Shown here one piece after another: positions 53,310 through 61,634 of a stretch of 64,000 nucleotides of DNA. Position 1 is the first letter of the stretch. Each line of letters opens with the position of its first letter. A program made the position numbers and the translations under genes. The notes under the pieces were generated by a model. It was given only the letters and a program-made list of their open reading frames with translations. It had not been told where the DNA came from and ran no database searches. The stretch spans positions 310,001-374,000 of the forward strand of contig NZ_JACYFG010000007.1 of NCBI RefSeq assembly GCF_014803405.1, written 5' to 3'. This stretch comes from Pelagicoccus enzymogenes. GTDB lineage: Bacteria > Verrucomicrobiota > Verrucomicrobiia > Opitutales > Opitutaceae.

Positions 53310-55061
53310 ATGAATACCGGTATGCGAATCCAGATACGTTACTGCCTGATGCTTGTGTTGGGCGGCGTCTTGATGGTCGCTCCCATTTGGATCGCTCTGG
53401 CGCAGGTCGATGCGGAGGCGGCTTCGGTCTCTGAAGATGCCAATGAACTGGTCGCAGCCTTCAATCGCAGGAGCCAATCCGTTGAAACTGCATCTGCTGG
53501 TGAGGCTCTTTCCATTGCTCGAGCGCAGCTGGAGGCATTTGCTTCGCGCGCTCAATCGCGTACGGATTTCATGGGGCTTTCGGGGTTGGGAGTCGCCTGC
53601 TTTCTGAGCGGCCTGTGCGTGTTTGCTCTCGGATTGTATGGATTGCTCCGTTTCGCTCGATCGGTTGACGGGGATGCGGAAAGGCTAAAGCTGTTAGCCT
53701 TGGGCGAGTCCGGAGCCGCAGAGCTTGGTTTGGAGAGTGGGGCTCGGTTGCAAATCTTTCGAGAAATCGAGAAGGAGTTCAGGCTGAGGATGACACAGTT
53801 CGACGATTGGATAGAGAGGTTGAACAACGATCGGACGGACGCTCTTACCGAGTTGGAGAAGGAGCGTTTTTCCCTGCTTGAAAGACTCTCGGAAAAGTCG
53901 AAGGACGCTCGGTCTGCGGTTGATTTCAGCGTCAAGAAGGGCGACTTTCTTGCAACCATGTCCCACGAGATTCGCACTCCCATGAATGGAGTCTTGGCGG
54001 TGGCGGATGATCTGCTCAGCTACGATCTTGATCGAGAGATATCGGAGAAGGTCGAAATGATCAAGCTCTCGGGAGAGTCTCTTGTCAGGATCCTCGACGA
54101 TGTGCTCGATTTTTCAAAAATCGAAGCAGGCAAGCTGGACGTGAAGCAGCAATCCTTCGACTTCGCTTTTGCTTGCAACGCGACCTACGCGCTCTTCACC
54201 GCGCTTGCGAAGGAAAAAGGGCTTCGCTACGACATCTTCATCGACCCGCAGGTGCCTCAGTACCTCCGTGGTGACTCTGTTCGTGTGAGGCAGGTATTGG
54301 CTAACTTGCTCAGCAATGCCCTGAAGTTCACCGATGAAGGGGGTGTTACTCTGACGATATCGAAGCAGACGAGGGAAAGGGAAGGTCTCCTGATGTCGGT
54401 GATAGATACCGGATTGGGGATTGATTCTGACTCGTTCGAACGGCTCTTCGAGGCGTTTGGTCAAGCGGAGACGGGACTCGAGGAGAAGGGCACTGGTCTG
54501 GGATTGGCGATTTCCAAGCGTCTTGCTGGCTTGATGGATGGTGAGCTTACCTATCGGAACAATGTGCCAGCAGGTTCTGTATTCGATTTTTGGATTCCCT
54601 TGATTGAAGGTACGCCTGTCGAGCGGGAGGTCGATCTTGCCCAGGCGACGGCGACGGTTGAGAATGCTAGGATCCTAGTGGTTGAGGACAACCGGATCAA
54701 CCAGCATGTTATCGAGTCGCTGCTCGAGCGGGCGAAGCATACCGTGCATTTGGCGCGCAATGGTTTGGAAGCTTTGGACCTCGTGGATGAATTCAAATTC
54801 GACCTGATTTTTATGGATTGCCTCATGCCGAAGCTAGACGGGTTCGAGACGGCGAAACGTATTCGTTCCCTCCCCAGCGATCACGTGAACCGAGGTGTGC
54901 CTATCGTTGCCTTGACCGCGAACGCCTTCGCGCACGACCGGGATCTCTGCTTTGAGTCCGGTATGAACGACTTTCTCGCTAAACCGGTCAAGAAAGAGAC
55001 CTTGCTCGGGGCGGTGAACCACTATTGCAGCGAGCGGCCCGTGGCGCCCAAGGAATCCTAG
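53310..55061 (+). CDS. Hybrid sensor histidine kinase / response regulator
   Basis: A 583-residue protein from MNTGMRIQIRY, chosen over the TTG at 53244 because the first membrane helix begins soon after. Two membrane helices (about 10-30 and 90-120) enclose a short periplasmic domain of about 60 residues with no fold I recognise. A coiled linker follows, then HisKA with MSHEIRTPMNGV, the HATPase (LANLLSNALKF, DTGLGIDSD, GTGLGLAISKRL) and a receiver domain (VVEDNRINQHV, FMDCLMPKLDG). The signal and output are unknown; no histidine phosphotransfer or output domain is attached. It converges with an unrecognised gene, sharing the bases CTAG. Confidence 0.92.
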   Translation: MNTGMRIQIRYCLMLVLGGVLMVAPIWIALAQVDAEAASVSEDANELVAAFNRRSQSVETASAGEALSIARAQLEAFASRAQSRTDFMGLSGLGVACFLSGLCVFALGLYGLLRFARSVDGDAERLKLLALGESGAAELGLESGARLQIFREIEKEFRLRMTQFDDWIERLNNDRTDALTELEKERFSLLERLSEKSKDARSAVDFSVKKGDFLATMSHEIRTPMNGVLAVADDLLSYDLDREISEKVEMIKLSGESLVRILDDVLDFSKIEAGKLDVKQQSFDFAFACNATYALFTALAKEKGLRYDIFIDPQVPQYLRGDSVRVRQVLANLLSNALKFTDEGGVTLTISKQTREREGLLMSVIDTGLGIDSDSFERLFEAFGQAETGLEEKGTGLGLAISKRLAGLMDGELTYRNNVPAGSVFDFWIPLIEGTPVEREVDLAQATATVENARILVVEDNRINQHVIESLLERAKHTVHLARNGLEALDLVDEFKFDLIFMDCLMPKLDGFETAKRIRSLPSDHVNRGVPIVALTANAFAHDRDLCFESGMNDFLAKPVKKETLLGAVNHYCSERPVAPKES

Positions 55062-55870
55062 AGAAGCGGAAGGCGGACGAAAGAGATTTGGTTGACCAAG
55101 CTGTCGTAAAGCCGGGGCTTTTCCATGGGCTGAAGCTTGATCAAGTCAATCATCGCAGCGTTCAGTTCAGCTTGTTCGGAGTCGTCCAAAATCATCTCGG
55201 ATCTCAAGTGGGCCAGTTCGCAACGGTAGCTCAACCAGTCGGTCTTGAACTGTAAGGCGTGGTATTGCCCGCTGATTTCCCTCTCTATTTTGCGGCAGTC
55301 CTTGTTGGAGTACCCGCCCTCAAGGAGTTCGCTGATGCGCAGGATTTGCGCTTGCTCGACCCATGTCAGCTTTTCCGTTTCGATACCAGTAAGCAGGCAG
55401 CGAAGCTGCATGAGGGAGAGGGAAAGCTCCTTCTTGCGAGTACGCAGGGCGAGCCGCAAGGTTTTGTGGCTCCAGTTGTTGAGGAAACGGGCTGCCAGCA
55501 AGAAGCGCCCCTCGTGGCTAAGATTATTGAGCGCTTGATGCGGCTCTTGGAAGTGTGGCGCGCTGGCGCTGTGGTAGCGCTCGAGGCGGACTTGCAGGAA
55601 TCGTTCGAAGTCTGAGACCCGGCGGGTGTAGGGGAGGTAGCGCCAGCAGTCTCCCAGAACGTTCTTCATCTCGAAGATTCGCTCAGCCTTGCCGGTCAGG
55701 CCGGCTAGGTAGAGGTATTCCGAGATCAGGTTCGTGTAGTTGGAGGAAGCTTGCACGTAAGCGTGCAGGTTTCCGCGGGCTGCCTTGCGGAGCAGGGAGC
55801 GGACAAGACGGCGCTCGGGAGAGAAGGAATCCTGCGACAGGCGCTGGACCCTGAACTTTTTGAGAGTCAT
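55058..55870 (-). CDS. Unrecognised basic helical protein
   Basis: A 270-residue protein, rich in Arg and Lys and largely helical, without signal peptide or membrane segment. I do not recognise a family. Its stop codon and that of the hybrid kinase occupy the same tetranucleotide CTAG at 55058-55061. It follows, on the same strand and 62 bases on, another unknown gene with an acidic product, so the two are probably co-expressed. Confidence 0.6.
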   Translation of the reverse strand: MTLKKFRVQRLSQDSFSPERRLVRSLLRKAARGNLHAYVQASSNYTNLISEYLYLAGLTGKAERIFEMKNVLGDCWRYLPYTRRVSDFERFLQVRLERYHSASAPHFQEPHQALNNLSHEGRFLLAARFLNNWSHKTLRLALRTRKKELSLSLMQLRCLLTGIETEKLTWVEQAQILRISELLEGGYSNKDCRKIEREISGQYHALQFKTDWLSYRCELAHLRSEMILDDSEQAELNAAMIDLIKLQPMEKPRLYDSLVNQISFVRLPLL

Positions 55871-55932
55871 GCTACTAAGGTGGATCGTGTGTCTGTTGGG
55901 AGTGACGAAGCGTCAGGCAAAGGGGGCGCGCC

Positions 55933-56586
55933 TTAGTCCTCGTCTGAGCCTCTCGCGATTGTCGCGCGACAATCGGAAGTGACTCGAAGCCAAATTTCCC
56001 GAATATCGAAGAGACGAATTCGAGCATGCTTCGCATAGAGCGAAACAGATTCGATTTGTAGTGATTCGAAGTCGGAAAGCATGCCGAGAGCGGTGTTAAG
56101 GGACACCATGCCGCGTTTGAAGTAGGCGATCGCCAAGGCGAAGTCGTCCATATCGAGCGCGGTAACGGCAAGCAGTCCGTAGTAGTCTGATTCTGTAAGT
56201 GCGGTTTGGTAAGAAAGTGCTCTAGATGCGTCGACTGCCTCGGGCGTGAGCGCGACGCGACGTCCCCATTGTTCCACGAGCCAGCCGTGGAGCGCCTTGC
56301 TGGAGACGAAGAGAGGGTGGCGATGTAGCGTGTAGGGAGCGGCTTGCTCCGCTTCGATGTCCATTTCAGGCTCTTGGCCCTCTGGCCTTGGCTGCCATCC
56401 CATGTAAAGCGCTACTTCATCGAGCCGGTTGGCGCTGCGGATCAGCTTGCTGTAGATCGCTTGGTACTTCCGGATTTCGTCGGATTCGGACCGGAGGTAT
56501 TGTTCCCAGTTGAATTCGTTCCAGGTGGAATCCCAGCTTTCTTCCCACTCGTTGTTAGGATTAGAGTCGCTCTCGTAATTTCCCAT
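55933..56586 (-). CDS. Unrecognised acidic protein
   Basis: A 217-residue protein that begins with a very acidic, Trp-rich and Asn-rich segment (WEESWDSTWNEFNWEQYL). The rest contains helical repeats that might be TPR-like (ALDMDDFALAIAYFKRGMVS). There is no signal peptide. It is the upstream partner of the basic protein at 55058 and lies near a hybrid kinase. An acidic and a basic partner could bind each other; this is inference. Confidence 0.58.
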   Translation of the reverse strand: MGNYESDSNPNNEWEESWDSTWNEFNWEQYLRSESDEIRKYQAIYSKLIRSANRLDEVALYMGWQPRPEGQEPEMDIEAEQAAPYTLHRHPLFVSSKALHGWLVEQWGRRVALTPEAVDASRALSYQTALTESDYYGLLAVTALDMDDFALAIAYFKRGMVSLNTALGMLSDFESLQIESVSLYAKHARIRLFDIREIWLRVTSDCRATIARGSDED

Positions 56587-56769
56587 TCGGTTCGTTTACA
56601 GGCTTTTTTTAAAAGACGCGGAAACGTAAGAATGCGATTTCTGCGATGCAACTTAATATTGGTAGTTATTATTCCCGATACGTTGTTAACAAGCGCGGGC
56701 CTTTACGATTTATCAGGAAAGCGGATAATTCGCTGGAGTCGTGCGTTTATGACTGTTTATTAGGAGCTT

Positions 56770-57054
56770 ATGAATGAGCCGGATTCCACATTCTATCTCA
56801 CGGCCTACTTTTCAGGTCACGTCCAAGGGGTGGGCTTTCGCTACTCCACGGCTCAGCTTGCCAAGGGCTATGAAGTGACTGGCTTCGTGCGCAACTTGGC
56901 GGACGGACGCGTCGAACTGGAAATCGAAGGCGAGAAAGAGGAATGCCGAGAGATGCTGGCAAGCGTGGTGGACGAGCTGGATGCCTACGTGCGCAAGACG
57001 GAATCCTCGGAAGGACGTCGGGCCAAAAGCTTTACTACTTTCAGGATCGCTTAG
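56770..57054 (+). CDS. acyP: Acylphosphatase
   Basis: A 94-residue acylphosphatase with the active-site Arg in SGHVQGVGFRYST (residue 24) and the Asn in TGFVRNLADGRVELEIEG (residue 42). It hydrolyses acyl phosphates such as carbamoyl- and acetyl-phosphate. It is the first gene of a plus-strand run; its stop at 57054 is 2 bases from the next start (TTG at 57057). Confidence 0.92.
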   Translation: MNEPDSTFYLTAYFSGHVQGVGFRYSTAQLAKGYEVTGFVRNLADGRVELEIEGEKEECREMLASVVDELDAYVRKTESSEGRRAKSFTTFRIA

Positions 57055-57056
57055 TC

Positions 57057-57920
57057 TTGAACGAGCTGGGGCAGGCAATTCAGCTCAAGGAGCTGACGAA
57101 AGACTTTCCCCTCATGGAAAGGGGGCGCTACTTGCGAGCGGTGGACTCTCTCAGTCTGGAGATTCCACGCAATTCCGTTTTCGGGCTGCTGGGCCCGAAT
57201 GGCTCTGGGAAGAGCACGACGATCCGCATGCTGCTGGGGCTTAGCGAACCCTCCAAGGGTGAAGTTCGTATTCTAGGAGGTTCTCCAAAGGATCCGGGGA
57301 TCCGCCGCCAAGTCGGTTATCTCCCGGATGCCCCATACTATCATAAATTTCTGACAGGAAAGGAGTTGCTCCGCTTTTTCGGTAAGCTCATGGGACTGTC
57401 GAAGGTTTCGCTCGAACAGCAGTCCGTTGAGCTTCTGGGGCAGTTCGGACTCTCGGATGCCATGGATAGAAAGCTGGGATCCTACTCGAAAGGGATGTTG
57501 CAGCGATTGGGCTTCGCTCAGGCGCTCCTAGGTGACCCTGAGATACTGGTGCTCGACGAGCCAACTGCCGGGGTCGATCCGGTGGGAGCGGCAGAAGTTG
57601 GGGATTTTGTGCGTGGCCTGCGGGAGCGTGGTAAAACAGTGCTTCTTTGTTCCCACCTTTTGACGCAGGTACAGGACTTGTGCGATGCCGTTGGCATTAT
57701 GAACAAAGGCCGCCTCTTGGCCAGCGGCGGAATCGAGCAGCTGTTGCGCCCGAGCGAGAATCCTCGCTTTTCGCTTGAGGGGCTAGAGGAGTCTGCTCAG
57801 GCGGAAGTGGCGCGTTTGGTGGAACTGAAAGGCGGGCGAATGAAGCCGATGGGGCAAGATTTGGAGTCTTTGTTCCGCGAGCTTGTCAGCAACGACGACG
57901 AAAGGAGCAAGGGACAGTGA
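57057..57920 (+). CDS. ABC transporter ATP-binding protein
   Basis: A 287-residue ABC ATPase, start at TTG 57057 (the frame is open further but overlaps acyP). Walker A GLLGPNGSGKSTTIRMLL, the signature GSYSKGMLQRLGFAQ and Walker B ILVLDEPTAGVDP are complete; a switch His is in LLCSHLL. The type is that of ABC-2 exporters. Substrate unknown. It overlaps the permease gene as GTGA at 57917-57920. Confidence 0.9.
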   Translation: MNELGQAIQLKELTKDFPLMERGRYLRAVDSLSLEIPRNSVFGLLGPNGSGKSTTIRMLLGLSEPSKGEVRILGGSPKDPGIRRQVGYLPDAPYYHKFLTGKELLRFFGKLMGLSKVSLEQQSVELLGQFGLSDAMDRKLGSYSKGMLQRLGFAQALLGDPEILVLDEPTAGVDPVGAAEVGDFVRGLRERGKTVLLCSHLLTQVQDLCDAVGIMNKGRLLASGGIEQLLRPSENPRFSLEGLEESAQAEVARLVELKGGRMKPMGQDLESLFRELVSNDDERSKGQ

Positions 57921-58735
57921 AGGGGATCATCGACCGGATCGCGGCAATCGCCGGAAACACCTTTCGCGAGGCCATTCGTATGCGCTTGATCCTGCTGCTA
58001 GTGGTCAGTGGCGTGGTTTCCCTGGCCGGCGGATTGTATTTCCAGGAATTCAACCTCGGGAGCTCTGAGCTGCGTTTTATCGCTGACTTTGGCTTCGGGG
58101 CGATGACCTTGTTAGGATCGATCGTAGCCGTGGTGGCTACAGTGCAGCTCTGCTACGGGGAAATTGAGCAGCGGACCATCCTGCCGATACTCTCCAAGCC
58201 TGTGAGTCGCGGGGAGTTTTTGATAGGAAAACTTCTCGGGGCATGGCTGACGATTTGCTCCTTCATCGGAATTCTGACCTTGGCGCTGATACTGGCCTTG
58301 TGGATTCGAGAGCTGCAAATGCCGGATTGGGGCGTTGAAGACACCTTGAGTCGACAGTCGGTGAGCTATTCCGGAGTTCTTTTATTCGCGGCCATGCAGT
58401 GCCTTCGTTTGATGGTCCTCGCCAGCATAACCGCTTTCTTTTCGTCCTACGCGAGCTCCTCTATGTTCGCTGTTTTCATGGGTTTTTTCGTCTGGGTGAT
58501 CGCTCAGTTGCGAGGCTCTCTCGTTGCAGAGTGGGGCGACGGGATTGGCCAGAGCGCGCTCAAGGTGGTCACCCTGTTGATTCCGGACTTGCGCGTTTTC
58601 GACTTGGGTTATCAGGCCTTGGATCGTTCGGAGCCTCTTGGAGCGTCGGTCCTCAGCCTGGTGGTCTACGCATTTGTCTATTCGGTCTTGTACGGCTGCT
58701 TGGCGGCCTTGGTCCTGAAGCACCGTGAACTTTAA
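57917..58735 (+). CDS. ABC-2 type transporter permease
   Basis: A 272-residue membrane protein starting at GTG, with six membrane helices. The N-terminal part has the ABC-2-like IRMRLILLLVVSGVVSLAGG helix and the coupling segment ERTILPILSKPVSRGEFLIGKLLG. It pairs with the overlapping ATPase gene to make an exporter of unknown substrate. It overlaps the next gene by 11 bases. Confidence 0.87.
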   Translation: MKGIIDRIAAIAGNTFREAIRMRLILLLVVSGVVSLAGGLYFQEFNLGSSELRFIADFGFGAMTLLGSIVAVVATVQLCYGEIEQRTILPILSKPVSRGEFLIGKLLGAWLTICSFIGILTLALILALWIRELQMPDWGVEDTLSRQSVSYSGVLLFAAMQCLRLMVLASITAFFSSYASSSMFAVFMGFFVWVIAQLRGSLVAEWGDGIGQSALKVVTLLIPDLRVFDLGYQALDRSEPLGASVLSLVVYAFVYSVLYGCLAALVLKHREL

Positions 58736-59471
58736 GAAACGATTGGCAGTCCTCTGGTTTCTGTCCTCCCTAGGGGCAGGACTCTTGCTGCAACCGGTGA
58801 GGCAGCGGGCGGTTGACGAGGCGGATGCAGGGAATTCGCTAGCCTCCTTGTCGCAAGGCCTCGGCCATGGAATCACTCTTGCCGCTTTGGGCGGCTATCG
58901 GAACGTGGCGGCCAATTTCGTCTGGATCAGCATGTACGGAGATTGGAGATACCGTCTGAAAGAGGAGGTCCTGGAAAAGATGCAGCTCGCTGTCTCGCTC
59001 AATCCAGAATCGGTGTACTTCTGGGTAGATGGATCGCGCATAATTGCCAACGACATGCCAGTCTGGCAGGTCGGGGACGACTTTATGGAGAGCCTCTTCG
59101 AGAGCGAAGAAGGAATCGAGATTCGCAAGGCGTACGGGGAGCAAGCTCTCGCTTTTCTAGAGCGGGCTCCGGAAGCGATGTCGCACGAGATTCCCATCCT
59201 TGTGGAGAAGGCCGCGATTTGCTGGCAGCGGTTGGCGGATTTGGATCGGGCTCTCGTATTCTTCAAACAGGCGGTACAACAAGAGGAGGTACCGAACCAT
59301 ATCTGTCGCGTTTACGCTGAGATCTTGGTGAAAAACGGTCAGGTACGGGAGGCGTACGAGTATCTGAAAAGTCATTACGCCACGCTTTCCGACGATGATC
59401 GCACGGCTTTGAAGCCGTTTGTAGCAAGGCGTATCGAGGCCCTAGGGGCTCAGCTCGGAGAAGGCTCCTGA
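58725..59471 (+). CDS. Secreted or anchored protein with TPR-like repeats
   Basis: A 248-residue protein starting at GTG inside the end of the permease gene. It has an N-terminal signal or anchor helix (about 6-24), then helical repeats with TPR character (LAVSLNPESVYFWVDGSRII, LVFFKQAVQQEEVPNHICRV). I do not recognise a specific family. Translational coupling to the ABC-2 genes suggests that it serves the exporter. Confidence 0.6.
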   Translation: MNFKKRLAVLWFLSSLGAGLLLQPVRQRAVDEADAGNSLASLSQGLGHGITLAALGGYRNVAANFVWISMYGDWRYRLKEEVLEKMQLAVSLNPESVYFWVDGSRIIANDMPVWQVGDDFMESLFESEEGIEIRKAYGEQALAFLERAPEAMSHEIPILVEKAAICWQRLADLDRALVFFKQAVQQEEVPNHICRVYAEILVKNGQVREAYEYLKSHYATLSDDDRTALKPFVARRIEALGAQLGEGS

Positions 59472-59526
59472 GCGCAAAGCTCTGGGCTTGCCCTCTCGGG
59501 CACATGCTGGAGTATTTGCGGTGACT

Positions 59527-60129
59527 ATGGACGAAAACCTACATCCCATTTCCGACAGATTGCTGAACCAAGCTGACCGTGAGGCCTCGCTTGGTCAAAA
59601 GGGGAAGGTCGTTTGGCTTTGTGGACTCTCTGGATCTGGAAAGAGCACGCTGGCCATTGCCTTGGAGAAGTCGCTTCACCAGAGCGGAAAGCACGTGTAT
59701 GTGCTCGACGGAGATAACATTCGCACGGGACTCAATGCGGGCCTTGGTTTTTCGGACGAGGATCGACGAGAGAACATTCGACGCATCGCAGAAGTTTCCA
59801 AGCTTTTCGCGGATGCGGGAATGATCACTTTGAATTCCTTCATTACGCCCAGCGAGGAGCTGCGCTCGTTGGCGCGGGAGATAATCGGGAAGGACAACCT
59901 GATCGAGGTGTACGTGAAAGCATCCTTCGAAACTTGCAAGCAACGCGACGTCAAAGGCCTTTACGCGAAAATGGAGAAGGGCTTGGTGCCCAACTTTACG
60001 GGCAAGGATTCCGGATTCGAGGAGCCGAAGGTGACGGATCTGGTGATCGACACGGAAGCTCAATCCGTGGAGGAATCCCTGCAGGCGCTCGTCGATTTCG
60101 TTGCTCCACGCGTGGAGAGAGGCGAATAG
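59527..60129 (+). CDS. cysC: Adenylylsulfate kinase (APS kinase)
   Basis: A 200-residue CysC from MDENLHPISDR; a GTG at 59521 two codons upstream is also possible. P-loop WLCGLSGSGKSTLAIALE, then DGDNIRTGLNAGLGFSDEDRREN and ITPSEELRSLAREI are diagnostic. It phosphorylates APS to PAPS using ATP. It is separate from cysDN (9 kb away) and lies inside the ABC-transporter run. No cysH or sulfotransferase is seen here. Confidence 0.9.
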   Translation: MDENLHPISDRLLNQADREASLGQKGKVVWLCGLSGSGKSTLAIALEKSLHQSGKHVYVLDGDNIRTGLNAGLGFSDEDRRENIRRIAEVSKLFADAGMITLNSFITPSEELRSLAREIIGKDNLIEVYVKASFETCKQRDVKGLYAKMEKGLVPNFTGKDSGFEEPKVTDLVIDTEAQSVEESLQALVDFVAPRVERGE

Positions 60130-60138
60130 GGAAAGGGT

Positions 60139-61539
60139 ATGCCGCTGGTTTTGCTGAAACTAGCCAAGTGGATCCTGAGCAAGGGGATCGTCTTGGCGGT
60201 CATTGCGGCATTGGCGGTAGCAGTATTGGCATTTTGGATATTTGTCCAAAAAAGCCGTAGCTCGGAAGGGAGTCGCGTATCCGAACTTGCGGACCTGCAA
60301 GAGCGAGCGACGGTCGTCTACGCGGAACTCGAGACGGCGCACACACGCTTGATTGAATTGGGTGAGGAAATCGAGCAGACGCGGAAACGCATCGAAGCCG
60401 CAAACCAAGTGATCGAGTACTTCGATGGGATTTTGAATCGTATCGAAAGGTTCATTACAATGAGCTCGGAAGAGCGTGCCCAGAGCGAACGCCGCCTGCA
60501 GGAGGCGAAGGCGGAACGCGCCTCGCTGGCAGAAGCCCGCAAGGCGCTCGTCAACGAACAGTCAGATTTAAGAGTGAAGCGCATCTCTTTCAGCGAAGAA
60601 GCGAAGTCGCTTGAAGGGAGGATCGGCGAGCTGGAGGGGCAGGCCTCCGGTTTTCTCGAGCACATGGAGGAGGCTTGGAAGCGCTTGAAGCCTTATTTGC
60701 TAGCCGCTTTGGCCATCGCCATATTGGCACCGATTGCTTGGAAGCTGTTCGCGTTTTACGTATGGGCTCCGATGCTTTCGCTCTCGGGGCCGATCCGGCT
60801 TGTGGAGGAGGCGCTACCGGTTTCGAGCTTGGGCGAAGCGGGAGTGTCAGCCCGCGTTACTTTAGATGAGGGGGATCGGCTATGGGTGAAGGAATCCTAC
60901 CTTCAAGCCTCGGACGAAAGCCTCAAGCGCAAGACACGATTTGTTCTGGACTGGAGCATTCCGGCGACTTGCCTTGCGGCGGGCCTGATCGAGATGATCG
61001 AGCTCGCGGCGCCGAAAGGAGGGACGGGGCAAGTCACTGTTTCGCCTCAGAGGAAGGCGGAATTGGAAGTTGCGATCGTAAACGTGCCGGCGGGTGGTCA
61101 ACTGGTAGCGCGCCCCAGCAGCATCGCAGGAATCGTATCGAGAAACGGCGAGCCGGTACAGATCCAACGTCGTTGGCGTTTGTTTCATCCGCAGGCTTGG
61201 CTCACCTTCCAATTCCGCTATTTCGTCTTTCAGGGCGAGTGTTCCCTTGTGGTTTCTGGCATTCGAGGCGTGCGCTTGGAGGTAATGGATACAGACGAGA
61301 ACAAGGGGCGTCGCTCCAATCAAATCGCTACTATCGGTTTTACTCCAGATCTTGGATACGGAGTGGTAAGGGCGGAAACGTTTTGGGGCTACTTTCGCGG
61401 ATTCAACCCGCTCTTCGACGATGTCTTTCGAGGGAAGGGCGTTTTTCTGTGCCAAGAGATTTCGGAGGAGGACGCAACCAAGGCCTCACGCTTTTGGAGT
61501 ACTGTATGGAGTGGAATGTTGAAAGTGCTCGGCGTCTAG
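60139..61539 (+). CDS. Coiled-coil membrane protein with C-terminal beta domain (AIM24-like?)
   Basis: A 466-residue protein with membrane helices at about 15-36 and 185-208 and, between them, a long coiled coil (about 45-175, Glu/Arg/Ala-rich). The C-terminal half is beta-rich, with VPAGGQLVARPSSIAGIV, then WLTFQFRYFVFQG and LVVSGIRGVRLE. The pattern GG.LVARP recalls the AIM24/TIGR00266 double-psi-like domain. I would not assign a function. GGAAAGGG lies before the ATG, 10 bases after cysC. Confidence 0.6.
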   Translation: MPLVLLKLAKWILSKGIVLAVIAALAVAVLAFWIFVQKSRSSEGSRVSELADLQERATVVYAELETAHTRLIELGEEIEQTRKRIEAANQVIEYFDGILNRIERFITMSSEERAQSERRLQEAKAERASLAEARKALVNEQSDLRVKRISFSEEAKSLEGRIGELEGQASGFLEHMEEAWKRLKPYLLAALAIAILAPIAWKLFAFYVWAPMLSLSGPIRLVEEALPVSSLGEAGVSARVTLDEGDRLWVKESYLQASDESLKRKTRFVLDWSIPATCLAAGLIEMIELAAPKGGTGQVTVSPQRKAELEVAIVNVPAGGQLVARPSSIAGIVSRNGEPVQIQRRWRLFHPQAWLTFQFRYFVFQGECSLVVSGIRGVRLEVMDTDENKGRRSNQIATIGFTPDLGYGVVRAETFWGYFRGFNPLFDDVFRGKGVFLCQEISEEDATKASRFWSTVWSGMLKVLGV

Positions 61540-61634
61540 GCGCTGGATTTGCTGTAAAGAGATATTTGCTTTGAAGCGGAAGGAGGTAGCCGCTTCAGTG
61601 TTCGATGACCCTGCCTCGTCCCAATACAACGCCT

